In this document: piece after piece, positions 1 to 8,499 of the stretch | How the letters are laid out: each line of letters begins with the position of its first letter | Numbering within the stretch: the stretch's first letter is position 1 | Assembly: GCF_900101265.1 (NCBI RefSeq) | Contig: NZ_FMZS01000005.1 | Coordinates: 310,001-374,000, forward strand | DNA from: Massilia sp. PDC64 | GTDB lineage: Bacteria > Pseudomonadota > Gammaproteobacteria > Burkholderiales > Burkholderiaceae_D | Direction of reading: 5' to 3' | DNA length: 64,000 nucleotides | Notes under the pieces: generated by a model | Told to the model about the DNA's origin: nothing | The model's database searches: none | The model's input: only the letters and a program-made list of their open reading frames with translations | Translations under genes and position numbers: made by a program

Positions 1-459
1 GCTGACGGGGTGCGGGCGCATCAGGCCCAGGTCCAGTTCGCCCGCGTTCAGCGCTTCCACCTGCATCGTGCTGACGAGTTCCTTCAACGTCAGCGATACG
101 CCCGGCGAGCGCTCGCGCAGGCGGCGCACGACTTCCGGCAGCAGGCTGTAGCCGGACGCCGACGTGAAGCCGATGGCGAGGCTGCCCTGTTCGCCCTTCG
201 CGGCCCGGCGCGCGGCGAACATCGCTTCTTCCGCGATCCGGAGAATGCGCGCCGCTTCCGGAAAAAACGCCTTGCCGGCGGCCGTGAGCCTGACCGTGCG
301 GCTGTTGCGCTCGAGGAGCAGGGCGCCGACATGGTGTTCCAGCAGGCGGATCTGGCGGCTCAGCGGGGGCTGCGTCATGTTCAGGCGTTCCGCCGCGCGG
401 CTGAAATGCAATTCCTCGGCGACGGCGACGAAGCAGCGGAGCTGGCTGATCTCGAACAT
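1..459 (-). CDS. LysR-family regulator, N-terminal part (runs off the window)
   Basis: The frame opens with an ATG at 459 and runs open to base 1, giving 153 residues of a protein that normally has about 300. Residues 1-60 form a LysR winged helix-turn-helix, with FSRAAERLNMTQPPLSRQI as the recognition region. The start of the substrate-binding domain follows from about residue 90 (GSLAIGFTSASGYSLLPEV). The C-terminal half lies outside the window. It is divergent from the SDR gene at 569, the usual arrangement for a LysR regulator and its target, so control of that oxidoreductase is a reasonable inference. The inducer cannot be read from the sequence. Confidence 0.85.
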   Translation of the reverse strand, partial: MFEISQLRCFVAVAEELHFSRAAERLNMTQPPLSRQIRLLEHHVGALLLERNSRTVRLTAAGKAFFPEAARILRIAEEAMFAARRAAKGEQGSLAIGFTSASGYSLLPEVVRRLRERSPGVSLTLKELVSTMQVEALNAGELDLGLMRPHPVS

Positions 460-568
460 GGATATCCTGGGCGATGGTTGGCGACGATCGCGATTATGAC
501 CGATGCGCCGCCCATCCGGCCGCCCGTGGTATCGTCGTGCCGGATCGGGACAGGCACAGGAGGGAACC

Positions 569-1309
569 ATGGCTTTCGACCAGCGCGTCGCCATCGTCAC
601 CGGCGCGTCCGGCGGCATCGGCCGGGCCACCGTGCGGCGCCTGCTGCAGGACGGCGCCCGCGTGATGCTCGCCGGCCTGCACCAGGACCGCCTCGATGCC
701 ACTCGCGCCGACCTGGGCGAGGAGTTCGATCCCGCGCGCATGGCCACCATCGCGTGCGACGTGTCGCGCGAAGACCAGGTGATCGCTGCCGTGGATGCGA
801 CGATCCGGCAGTTCGGCGGCTGGGACTATGTCGTCAACAACGCGGGCACGATGCTGTTCAAGAAGATCGAGGAACAGACGGAGCAGGACTGGCGCGGCAT
901 CCTCGACGTCGACCTGCTGGGCGCCTTCTTCTTCACCAAGCAGGCTTTCCTGCGCATGCGCCGGGGCGGGGCCATCGTCAACGTGTCCAGCGTGCACGCG
1001 GTCGAGACCGAGCCCCTCGTCGCGCCGTATGCGGCCGCGAAGGCGGCCTTGCTGTCCCTCACGCGTTCGGCCGCGCTGGAGGGCAAGGCCAAGGGCATCC
1101 GCGTGAACGCCGTGCTGCCCGGCGCCGTCGACACGCCCATGTTGTGGGACAACCCGAACGTGAAGGCGGGCGTTGAAGTGATCGACAAGGCCGACGTGGG
1201 CGCGCCCGAGGATCTTGCCGCCGCCATCGCATTCCTCCTCACGGACGAGGCTCGCTTCGTCGATGGCGCGTCGCTGCGGGTCGATGGCGCGCGGCTGGCG
1301 CGGCTCTAG
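569..1309 (+). CDS. SDR-family oxidoreductase
   Basis: This is a 246-residue classical short-chain dehydrogenase/reductase. The cofactor motif TGASGGIG lies near residue 11, the NNAG motif near residue 90, and the catalytic Ser plus Tyr-x-x-x-Lys are in NVSSVHA and YAAAK. A C-terminal stretch (VDGASLRVDG) is typical of the family. I start at 569 because an AGGAGGG ribosome site sits just upstream; an in-frame extension to 503 has none and lacks family similarity. The LysR gene lies divergently 109 bases away. The substrate is unknown. Family members reduce or oxidise alcohols, sugars or ketones with NAD(P). Confidence 0.92.
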   Translation: MAFDQRVAIVTGASGGIGRATVRRLLQDGARVMLAGLHQDRLDATRADLGEEFDPARMATIACDVSREDQVIAAVDATIRQFGGWDYVVNNAGTMLFKKIEEQTEQDWRGILDVDLLGAFFFTKQAFLRMRRGGAIVNVSSVHAVETEPLVAPYAAAKAALLSLTRSAALEGKAKGIRVNAVLPGAVDTPMLWDNPNVKAGVEVIDKADVGAPEDLAAAIAFLLTDEARFVDGASLRVDGARLARL

Positions 1310-1312
1310 GAT

Positions 1313-3382
1313 CTACACGCCGTCGCTGTCCCCCGGGATCGTCTCGGGAAACCCGGAAATCGCCCGCGCGGCCTGCATGCCGCCCATGACGGCCGCCTCC
1401 ACGCAGCCGCAGTCCATCCCCGTCTTCAGCCAGTCGCCGGCCAGGTACAGGTTCGCGATACCCGTACCGTCCGTGGCGAGGCGCCGCGCCGTGCTGCCCG
1501 GCACGGACAGGATGTAGCGTTCGGCGGGATCGACGTTCGCGCGCCAGTACTGCCGGTCGAAGCGCGCCGGCCCTTCGGCATCCTGCGGGTCGACGAGCCA
1601 GTGCCACGGAAAGCCGCCGACGGCCGCGGGCCACAGCGCCTGGATGCGGTCGCGCAGGAGCGCCACGCCGTCGTCGTGCGCGCGGGCGGCCGCGCGGGCG
1701 GGAAAGCCCGTGTCGGACCGGGACGGCAGCCCGGCCTGCGGCATCGGTCCGCAGAAATACTGCACGCTGGCGGGGGCGGCGTTCGGCGGCCATGCCTCGG
1801 TGGCCAGAACCTGGGTCATGCCGGCCCACGTGTCGTAAGGCTTCTCGAACGCCGTGAGAATCGGTTCCTGGCCGTTCGGCGCAACTGTCCAGCCGAGGGC
1901 GTGCGTGTCGTGGTCCAGCCAGACCTGGCAGGCCTGCGTCGCGATCGTGCGCAGCGTCGCGACCGTGGCGCGCAGCGGGACGCTCACGTCCAGCAGGGCG
2001 GGCGCGGCCAGCGCGAGCGCATCGACGGGCAGGCCCGAGATCACGTGGTCGAAGTCGCGGCCGCGTACCAGGGTCGTTTGCGGCAGGTCCTTGCCCGTCG
2101 CCTCGCGGAACAGCGCCGGCCAGTCGCTCCACCACGATTCCAGGTCGACGTCGTGCGCCCGCAGCAGCGCGGCCTGGTCCGGGTCGAGCTGGCCGTAGTC
2201 CGGCCGGTTCGGCCAGCACGGCAAGCCTTTCACGTCGACGAGCGGCCGGTAGCCGCCTCCCGGCACGGTGGCCTGCACCGACATGCGGATCGCGCCGACC
2301 GCACCGCCTTCGGGCACGATCTCCTCGACGCGATGGAAGAACGCGAAGCGCACGCCGCGCCGCGCCAGCAGTTCGTACATGGGCGCGAACACGGCGTCGC
2401 CCATCCCCGCCTGCATGCGGTACATGACGCTGCCGCGGTAGGCGAAGCCGAGGCGCAGCATGGCGCGCAGTGCCGTCCCCGCTTCCACGCTGGGTCGTGC
2501 CGGGTCGCCGTCCTCGAACGCGAACAGCAGCGAATACATGCCCAGGACGGGCGCCGCGTTCACGGACAATTCCTGGTCGCCGCCATGGCGCGCCAGCCAC
2601 GCGCGGAAGTCCTCGCCGTTCACGGCGTCGAAGCCGCGCGTGAAGACGCGGTCGGCCAGCATGCCGCGCAGGACCGTCGTCGTGACGTTCAGCGCGATCA
2701 GCGCGCGCCGCGTCCCGTCGTCTTCGATGACGCGGGCGCCGGCGAGCGCGCACGGCTGCACGCGCTGTTCCACCCGCTCCAGCGCCTGGCGCAGGCGGCG
2801 CCGGTCGGTGTCGTCGTGCATGCGCGCGTCCGCGGGCAGCGCGCGCGCCTGCGCCACCAGGGCGTCGATCGATGCGTCGACGTCGGGCGCCATCTGTCCC
2901 GGCGCGGCGGCGCGCAGCTCGCTATGCCAGCGGGGCAGCCATTCGATGGCGGCCAGCGCCAGCTGCCACGGCGTGACGGGATCGAGCGCCGTGCCCGGTT
3001 CGCCGGGTCTGTGCGGAAGCACGAGGTGCCAGGGCCGCCAGTCGCCGTCGACGGCTTCGGCCAGCGCCACGTAGTCATGCGGCCGGAATGCCTGGTCCCA
3101 GCGGGCCAGCGGTGCATCGGCCGGGCGTTCCAGCTCGGCGTAGACGGCGCGGATCAGGGCGAACGCGTTCGCGTAACAGCCGAACCAGATGTGCAGGCCG
3201 TGTTCCTCGATGCGCTGGCCCAGCTGCGCATTGCGCCCGCTTGCGCCCTTGCCGCCGAGGCGCCAGCCCTGCTGGTAGACGGTGATCGCGTAGCGCTCGC
3301 GCCAGTCGGGCTTTGCGCTGAGGTAATAGGCGGCGGCCAGCGCGCCGGCGCCGCCGCCGAGGATGGCGATGTTCTGGGCCAT
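1313..3382 (-). CDS. FAD-dependent amine-oxidase/desaturase-like oxidoreductase
   Basis: This protein of 689 residues starts at 3382 (MAQNIAILGGG). A dinucleotide-binding fold opens it, with GGGAGALAAAYYLS. Next comes a variant of the second FAD signature, YQQGWRLGGKGASGRN, in which Gln occupies the position normally held by Glu. A HGLHIWFG segment and a C-terminal FAD-contacting region (NLYLAGDWLKTGMDCGCVEAAVMGG) match flavin amine-oxidase and phytoene-desaturase-like proteins. The size is well above that of a simple amine oxidase. It is convergent with the SDR gene, 3 bases apart. I cannot name the substrate; a carotenoid or other lipid-like substrate is possible from the fold class alone. 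Confidence 0.75.
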   Translation of the reverse strand: MAQNIAILGGGAGALAAAYYLSAKPDWRERYAITVYQQGWRLGGKGASGRNAQLGQRIEEHGLHIWFGCYANAFALIRAVYAELERPADAPLARWDQAFRPHDYVALAEAVDGDWRPWHLVLPHRPGEPGTALDPVTPWQLALAAIEWLPRWHSELRAAAPGQMAPDVDASIDALVAQARALPADARMHDDTDRRRLRQALERVEQRVQPCALAGARVIEDDGTRRALIALNVTTTVLRGMLADRVFTRGFDAVNGEDFRAWLARHGGDQELSVNAAPVLGMYSLLFAFEDGDPARPSVEAGTALRAMLRLGFAYRGSVMYRMQAGMGDAVFAPMYELLARRGVRFAFFHRVEEIVPEGGAVGAIRMSVQATVPGGGYRPLVDVKGLPCWPNRPDYGQLDPDQAALLRAHDVDLESWWSDWPALFREATGKDLPQTTLVRGRDFDHVISGLPVDALALAAPALLDVSVPLRATVATLRTIATQACQVWLDHDTHALGWTVAPNGQEPILTAFEKPYDTWAGMTQVLATEAWPPNAAPASVQYFCGPMPQAGLPSRSDTGFPARAAARAHDDGVALLRDRIQALWPAAVGGFPWHWLVDPQDAEGPARFDRQYWRANVDPAERYILSVPGSTARRLATDGTGIANLYLAGDWLKTGMDCGCVEAAVMGGMQAARAISGFPETIPGDSDGV

Positions 3383-3481
3383 GTGCTTCTCCGGTTGATG
3401 GGCAACCGGCCCAGTGTAGGGAGGGCGGACACGGTGCGTGTTCGCCCGGATCAATTTTCTAAATTGCTCCCCCGGACCAAT

Positions 3482-4780
3482 TTAGTGCCAGCGCACCGGC
3501 ATGAGCATCTTCGACCGGAACCAGCGCGCCAGCAAATTGCCGCACATCCGCACGAGGCCGAGGTGGCCCATCACGTGGCGCTGGTACGTGAGCCCGTACA
3601 TCGCCAGCGCGAACGGTCCCTTGACGTGCAGGTGGCGGTTGCCGATCGCCCGGCGCAGGATGCCCACCGCGCCCGCCTGTCCCAGCGACACGAGCGTGCC
3701 GTAGTCGCGGTACTGGAAGCCCGGCAGCGTGTCCGGCGCCTTGTGCGTCAGCAGCGTCGCCAGGTAGATCGCCTGCTGGCGCGCGGCCTGGGCGCTGGGC
3801 GGGGCCATCGCCGTCTTGTCCGGATTGAGCAGGGTGCAGCAATCGCCCATCGCGTGGATCTCCGGATCCGTCACGCTGCGCAGGCGGGAATCCACCACGA
3901 CCTGGTCGCTGCGGTTCAGCGCCACGTTCAGGCCCGTGCTGAAGCGCGGACCCTTCACGCCGGCCGCCCACACGGTGATCGCGGCGGGGAACACGCGGCC
4001 GTCCGTCGTGGTGACTTCGTCCTCGCGCACCTCGGCGATGGCGGTGTCGGTGCAGATCTCGATGCCCATCGCGCGCAGCTTGCGCACGGCCAGGTTCGAC
4101 GCCTGCGCATCCAGCGACGGCAGCACCTGCGGGCCGCGCTCGACGATGCGGATGTGCACCTGGTGGGGCGATTCGAGTCCCGCCAGGCCGTAGTGGGCCA
4201 GCGTGTCGACCGTGTGGCGCAGGTCGGCGGCCAGTTCGATGCCGGTCGGGCCGGCGCCGACGATGACGATGTCCAGCAGGGGCGCGCCGGCGTCCGTGCG
4301 GGCATTGCGGCGCCGTCCCGCCTGGGCGCACAGGCCGAGGAAGCGCTGGCGGAAGGCTTCTGCACCTTTCACGCTGTCGAGGGCCAGGCAGTGTTCCTGC
4401 GCGCCGGGGATGCCGAAGAAGTTCGTGACGGAGCCATAGGCCAGCACGAGGCGCTCGTAGTCGATCGTCGTGTGCGCATCGGGCGCGTCGTCGAACCTGC
4501 TGCGCACGGTCAGCGTGCGGCGGGCGCGGTCGACGTCGACGACTTCGCCGCAGACGAACGTGAAGTGGTTGTCGATGGCCTGGCGCGCATAGTCGATCAT
4601 GTGGTCGGCCGGGTCGATGGTGCCGGCGGCGACGGCGTGCAGCAGGGGTTTCCAGAAGTGGGTGGGTGCGCTGTCGATGAGGATCACGCGATCCCGGTGG
4701 CGCTCGCCGAGGCGGCGTCCCAGGCGGGTGGCGAGTTCGAGGCCGGCGACGCCGCCTCCGACGATGACGATGGACTGCAT
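3482..4780 (-). CDS. ndh: type II NADH:quinone oxidoreductase (NDH-2)
   Basis: This 432-residue flavoprotein has two Rossmann nucleotide sites, GGGVAGLE near residue 7 for FAD and GAGPTGIE near residue 180 for NADH. AMGDCC follows, and then APPSAQAARQQA, which is the AQxAxQ quinone-contacting motif of NDH-2. It would transfer electrons from NADH to quinone at the inner face of the cytoplasmic membrane without pumping protons. The start at 4780 has GGGAG upstream. The degenerate HAD gene lies just upstream on the same strand (gap about 110 bases) and a LysR regulator diverges beyond it, so this looks like a small LysR-controlled respiratory unit. Confidence 0.9.
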   Translation of the reverse strand: MQSIVIVGGGVAGLELATRLGRRLGERHRDRVILIDSAPTHFWKPLLHAVAAGTIDPADHMIDYARQAIDNHFTFVCGEVVDVDRARRTLTVRSRFDDAPDAHTTIDYERLVLAYGSVTNFFGIPGAQEHCLALDSVKGAEAFRQRFLGLCAQAGRRRNARTDAGAPLLDIVIVGAGPTGIELAADLRHTVDTLAHYGLAGLESPHQVHIRIVERGPQVLPSLDAQASNLAVRKLRAMGIEICTDTAIAEVREDEVTTTDGRVFPAAITVWAAGVKGPRFSTGLNVALNRSDQVVVDSRLRSVTDPEIHAMGDCCTLLNPDKTAMAPPSAQAARQQAIYLATLLTHKAPDTLPGFQYRDYGTLVSLGQAGAVGILRRAIGNRHLHVKGPFALAMYGLTYQRHVMGHLGLVRMCGNLLARWFRSKMLMPVRWH

Positions 4781-4889
4781 GGTGTGCTCCCTTCTTTTTC
4801 GAATCGATGGGACATCGGGGGCTCCCCGCGCCGCGCTGCATTCGCGCATCCGGCGGGAGCAGCGCCCCCCGGATGCCGGGAAGACTGCT

Positions 4890-5291
4890 TCAGTGGGTCG
4901 TGGTCTGCATCACTACCTTGCGCATGACGACCGCCTTGGGCGTGCGTACGCCGATGCGTGCGGTGCGGGCGGCGGCGATGGCGCGCGGCGACGTGGTCAC
5001 GGCCAGCGCGGCGTCGGGCTGTACGCCCAGCTGGTCCAGCACGACGGAGTACGGGGCCTTGTGGCCGCGCGCTTCGAAATCGGCGCCCGTCAGCACGACG
5101 GAAAAGATGTGGTGCGCGGTGTCGCCGAAGCGGCGGCGCAGCTGTTCGCCCGCCTGCTGGTGCGGCAGTTCGGAGATCAGGGCGCACGGCAGGCCGTCTT
5201 CGATCGCCTGGTCCAGCAGGCGCTCGGCGTCGGCGGGGATGCCCGTCGCACGGAATGCGGATAAGTCGAAGATGAACGCTTGTGCCGTCAT
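4890..5291 (-). CDS. small HAD-like protein with degenerate catalytic motifs
   Basis: This encodes 133 residues preceded by a good AAGGAG site. The start FIFDLSAF resembles HAD motif I with Asp9, but the second acidic residue (two positions on) is Ser. CALIS fits motif II, and Lys in GHKAPYSVVLDQLGV fits the motif III region. The motif IV acidic pair that binds magnesium is absent (ALAVTTSP). Phosphatase activity is therefore doubtful and a binding or regulatory role is possible. It lies upstream of ndh and divergent from the LysR gene at 5398. The protein is shorter than most HAD hydrolases because the cap domain is nearly missing. Confidence 0.7.
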   Translation of the reverse strand: MTAQAFIFDLSAFRATGIPADAERLLDQAIEDGLPCALISELPHQQAGEQLRRRFGDTAHHIFSVVLTGADFEARGHKAPYSVVLDQLGVQPDAALAVTTSPRAIAAARTARIGVRTPKAVVMRKVVMQTTTH

Positions 5292-5397
5292 GATGATCTC
5301 CTTTTGCAGGTCGTTGTCGCTTGAATTGTTTTTACTATACGGCTGGGCGGGATAAAATAAAAATAAATCTTTTTTAAAATCCAATAAGGAATCACTT

Positions 5398-6342
5398 ATG
5401 TATCCAGCCAGCTTCAAACAGCTGCAGGCGTTGATGCTCGTGGCGCGCCACCAGAGCGTGTCGCGCGCGGCGGAGGCGATGCACGTCACGCAGCCGGCCG
5501 TGTCGCTGCACCTGAAACAGCTGGAGGACGCGGCCGGCGTGCCGCTCACGCGCCGCCAGGGCCGCAACATCCAGATGACGGCGGCGGGCGAGCTGCTGGT
5601 GGGCTACGCGGAACGCATCCTGGGCCTGTGGGAAGAAGCGGGCGACGAGATCGCGGCGCTGAAGGGCGTCACGTCCGGTACCTTGCGCATCGGCGCCGTG
5701 ATGACGGCGGAGCACCTGCTGCCGCCGATGCTCGTGCGCTTCACGACGGGCCGCCCGCACGTGCGTATCAAGCTGCAGGTGGGTTCGCGCCCGGAGGTGA
5801 TCGGCATGCTGTCGCGCGACGAGATCGACCTCGCCATCATGGGCACGCCGCCGCGCGAATTCCCGACCAGCGCGAGCCGCTTTGCGCGCCACCCGATGGC
5901 GTTCTTCGTGGCGCCGGGCCATCCGCTGCTGGACAAGGAGAACGTGACCCTGGCCGACATCGCGGCCCACAACCTGCTCGTGCGCGAACGCGGCTCCGGC
6001 ACGCGCGCGGCGATCGAGCGCCGCTACGAGGAAGAGGGCGTGGCGCTCGCGATCGGGTCCGAGTTGTCGAGCAACGAGGCGATCAAGCAGATGACGGCGG
6101 CGGGTCTCGGCGTCGCCTTCCTGTCCGTCCATGCGTGCACGCTGGAAGTGCGCAACCGCCTGCTGTCCGTCCTGCCGGTGCCCGGCGTCGTCGTGCAGGG
6201 CGAGTGGCACGTGATGCACAAGGCGGCGCGCGCGATTCCGACGGTGGCCGCGTCGTTCCATGAATTCATGGTGGAGCACGGCCAGCAGGTCATTTCGGAC
6301 GAGCTGGAAAACCTGGCGTGGCCGCGCCGCGCCCCGGCCTGA
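5398..6342 (+). CDS. LysR-family transcriptional regulator
   Basis: This is a full-length 314-residue LysR protein. The helix-turn-helix covers residues 5-64 (SRAAEAMHVTQPAVSLHLKQLE), followed by the periplasmic-binding-protein-like effector domain (TLRIGAVMTAEHLLPPML). The wording of the effector domain resembles the CbbR/CysB-like side of the family, but the ligand cannot be assigned. A ribosome site AAGGA precedes the ATG. It diverges from the HAD/ndh pair across an AT-rich gap of about 105 bases, so those genes are its likely targets. Confidence 0.9.
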   Translation: MYPASFKQLQALMLVARHQSVSRAAEAMHVTQPAVSLHLKQLEDAAGVPLTRRQGRNIQMTAAGELLVGYAERILGLWEEAGDEIAALKGVTSGTLRIGAVMTAEHLLPPMLVRFTTGRPHVRIKLQVGSRPEVIGMLSRDEIDLAIMGTPPREFPTSASRFARHPMAFFVAPGHPLLDKENVTLADIAAHNLLVRERGSGTRAAIERRYEEEGVALAIGSELSSNEAIKQMTAAGLGVAFLSVHACTLEVRNRLLSVLPVPGVVVQGEWHVMHKAARAIPTVAASFHEFMVEHGQQVISDELENLAWPRRAPA

Positions 6343-6348
6343 CGGACG

Positions 6349-8145
6349 TCATTTGAATGGAAACGGCTGCGGCGGCGCGAAGAACATCTTCCCGACCTTC
6401 TGCAGGCTGGCGTTCAGTTCGATCCTGTTGATGTCCGCCGTCGCATCGATGGTCCATTCGCGAAACGCCGGACCGGACCAGGGGAACGCGGCCAGGCCGT
6501 TGCGGATTGCCTCGGGGGACAGGCCGGCGTCGAGCCGACGCTGCCAGTCGGCGGCCCAGGCCGCGGTGTACGGGTCGCGCAGGTTGCTGGCCATCGAGCG
6601 CAGCAGGTTGGCGGCCCTGACGCGGTCGCCGCGCCAGGCGTAGACAAGGGCCGCAGTACGGCCGAGGCCGCCAACGTCGCGGCTGCCGCGCCAGGCCGTC
6701 AGGACGTCGTCGATGGCGTCCTGGCCGGGATCGCCACCGGCGACGATGTCGACGCACAGCTTGCCGATTGCGGCGCCCGGCAGGGTGGGGGAGAGTTCGA
6801 CCGCGCGTGCGAAACGCCGGCGTGCCTCGGCCAGCCGCGTTGTCCGGTCGGCGCCGCCGCCTCCGGCCAGGTGCAGGTGGGCCAGGCCCGCCAGCAGATG
6901 CAGCTCCGCGTCGGCGTCGTCCTTGCGCAGCGCCGCGTCGAGGTAGGGCAGCGCGTCGGCGGGGCGGCCGGCGTAGATCAGCGCGCGGGCCACCGTGCGC
7001 TGCGCCAGCACGCTCACGGACGGACCCGGTGGCGGCGCGCCGTCGAGCACCCGTTCGATCGTCGCCTGCCGGGCCGCGTCGGACGGGCACGATTTCAGCG
7101 CGGCCTCGGCCAGCAGGTAGTCGGACGACGCTTCCGGCAGGACGTCGACGTTGACGACGGCGCGCGTCAGCCCGGGCCGATCGACGTGCAGCACCTGCAA
7201 GCCTTTCAGGCGGTAGCGCCACATCGCCGTCGACAGGTCGTCCACGCGGATGCCGAAGCTCCGCTCGAACGCCTGCACGGACGGCACGCCGTCATAGAAT
7301 GCCTTCAGGTAGGCGCCCAGGCGGCGCCGGTTGTCTTCCGACGACAGGGCATAGTGGACGAGCAGCCAGGAGCGCGCCGCGTACTCGACCTGCTGGCGCA
7401 AGCGGCCGTCGCCGCCCACGCCGGCGTTCTCGTTCTGTTCCAGCACGTCGCGGTAGTACAGCGCGTAACCGCCCATTTCCCCGTCCAGCAGGCTGAAGTA
7501 ACGGCCCAGGATGGTCGGCCAGCGGCCAACCGCCATCCGGGTGTCCGTGAAGCGCACGGTCGAAAAATAGTGCGCGAAACCGTCGATGAACCAGGTCGGG
7601 GCGCGCAGGTCGGTATGCCGGTACAGGAAATGCCGCGCATACGCCTCGACCAGGAAGGACAGGCTGACGTTCAGCGGATATCGGGCCAGCTTGTCGTTGT
7701 CGAGCGTGTCGATGCTCTCCAGCTGTGCACCGAATCCAGCCACGCCGTCGTTGCAGCTGCTGTAGACGCCGACGGTTTCCCGCGTCGGCGCACCAAGCCC
7801 GGCGCCCAGGCGGGCAAGGTCGTCGAAGCGCGCCGTGTAGTAGAGCGTGATCCTGCTTTCCGGCCCGCCGGTTCTCGTATAACCCTTCGTGTAGATGCGC
7901 AGCAGGTCGTCGAGCCGCTCCAGGTTGTCCAGCAGGCGCTGCGCTTCGTCCTGACTGGTATCGGAGTACAGGATCACGTGCTGGCTCTCCGCACGAAACC
8001 ATTTCGACGGGTTCCGCTGGGACGTGACGGTGATGCTCTGGATCCCATCCGAAGGGGAGGCGGCGATCGACCCGGCCGGCTCGGCACGGGCATTCAGGGC
8101 AAAGAGGAGGCCGGCGGTCGCCAGCGCGATGGAGCGGATCGACAT
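6349..8145 (-). CDS. secreted peptidase-MA-like protein with TPRs, apparently lacking the zinc site
   Basis: This protein of 598 residues has a signal peptide (residues 1-21, ending ALNARAEP). Residues 50-200 resemble the gluzincin fold in which HExxH is followed by a W..EGLAEY strand. Here the matching places read VEAYA (166-170) and WFIDGFAHYF (185-194), so the metal His residues appear to be missing. Residues of about 350-480 look like tetratricopeptide repeats (ARALIYAGRPADALPYLDAAL). The start at 8145 has AAGGG upstream and a clear signal peptide; an upstream in-frame start does not. It is probably a periplasmic or exported binding protein rather than an active protease. It is convergent with the LysR gene, 6 bases apart. 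Confidence 0.7.
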   Translation of the reverse strand: MSIRSIALATAGLLFALNARAEPAGSIAASPSDGIQSITVTSQRNPSKWFRAESQHVILYSDTSQDEAQRLLDNLERLDDLLRIYTKGYTRTGGPESRITLYYTARFDDLARLGAGLGAPTRETVGVYSSCNDGVAGFGAQLESIDTLDNDKLARYPLNVSLSFLVEAYARHFLYRHTDLRAPTWFIDGFAHYFSTVRFTDTRMAVGRWPTILGRYFSLLDGEMGGYALYYRDVLEQNENAGVGGDGRLRQQVEYAARSWLLVHYALSSEDNRRRLGAYLKAFYDGVPSVQAFERSFGIRVDDLSTAMWRYRLKGLQVLHVDRPGLTRAVVNVDVLPEASSDYLLAEAALKSCPSDAARQATIERVLDGAPPPGPSVSVLAQRTVARALIYAGRPADALPYLDAALRKDDADAELHLLAGLAHLHLAGGGGADRTTRLAEARRRFARAVELSPTLPGAAIGKLCVDIVAGGDPGQDAIDDVLTAWRGSRDVGGLGRTAALVYAWRGDRVRAANLLRSMASNLRDPYTAAWAADWQRRLDAGLSPEAIRNGLAAFPWSGPAFREWTIDATADINRIELNASLQKVGKMFFAPPQPFPFK

Positions 8146-8253
8146 GACAGGCCCTTTCTCGCGTGAGCCATGCCGGTGCACGGCCGGCAACGATTGTGAC
8201 ACAGTTTATGTACTTTATGTCAACGGAAAGCTTGCCAGACAGGCCATGCCTGT

Positions 8254-8288
8254 ATATACTCCGTATATGGATTGTATATGGAGTATAT
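8254..8288. promoter_or_regulatory. perfect inverted repeat over the parD-like start (putative operator)
   Basis: ATATACTCC (8254-8262) and GGAGTATAT (8280-8288) are exact 9-base inverted arms. The 17-base spacer itself carries two copies of GTATAT. The right arm contains the ribosome site GGAG and touches the first ATG. Binding of the ParD-like protein here would block its own translation unit, as antitoxins commonly do. That role is inference from position and symmetry. Confidence 0.6.
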
Positions 8289-8289
8289 G

Positions 8290-8499
8290 ATGGGTATCGT
8301 GAACATCGAGGAAGAACTGCACGACCAGATCCGCAAGGCGAGCACCGTGTCGTGCCGCTCGATCAATGCGCAGGCCGCGTTCTGGGTCCGCATCGGCATG
8401 CTGTGCGAACTGAATCCCACGCAGAGCTTCAACGAGATCATGGCGCGCGAGCTGCGCGCGGCGGGCGTCGTGCCGCAGGCGCTCAAGGTCGCGTCATGA
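8290..8499 (+). CDS. ParD-like antitoxin/DNA-binding protein
   Basis: This small protein of 69 residues begins MGIVNIEEELHDQI and looks like the ParD-like family (ribbon-helix-helix type; short N-terminal strand, then helices). Two adjacent ATGs lie at 8287 and 8290. I favour 8290 because GGAG at 8280-8283 is then 6 bases away. The stop codon overlaps the ATG of the methionine aminopeptidase gene (ATGA at 8496-8499), so the two are translationally coupled. No ParE toxin follows. An inverted repeat covers its ribosome site and probably mediates autoregulation. Confidence 0.75.
   Translation: MGIVNIEEELHDQIRKASTVSCRSINAQAAFWVRIGMLCELNPTQSFNEIMARELRAAGVVPQALKVAS

Noticed and set aside
1601-4927. 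A 1108-codon open frame on the plus strand
   Set aside because: It is antisense to the FAD oxidoreductase and NDH-2 genes, both of which have full motifs. It has no ribosome site or recognisable domain.
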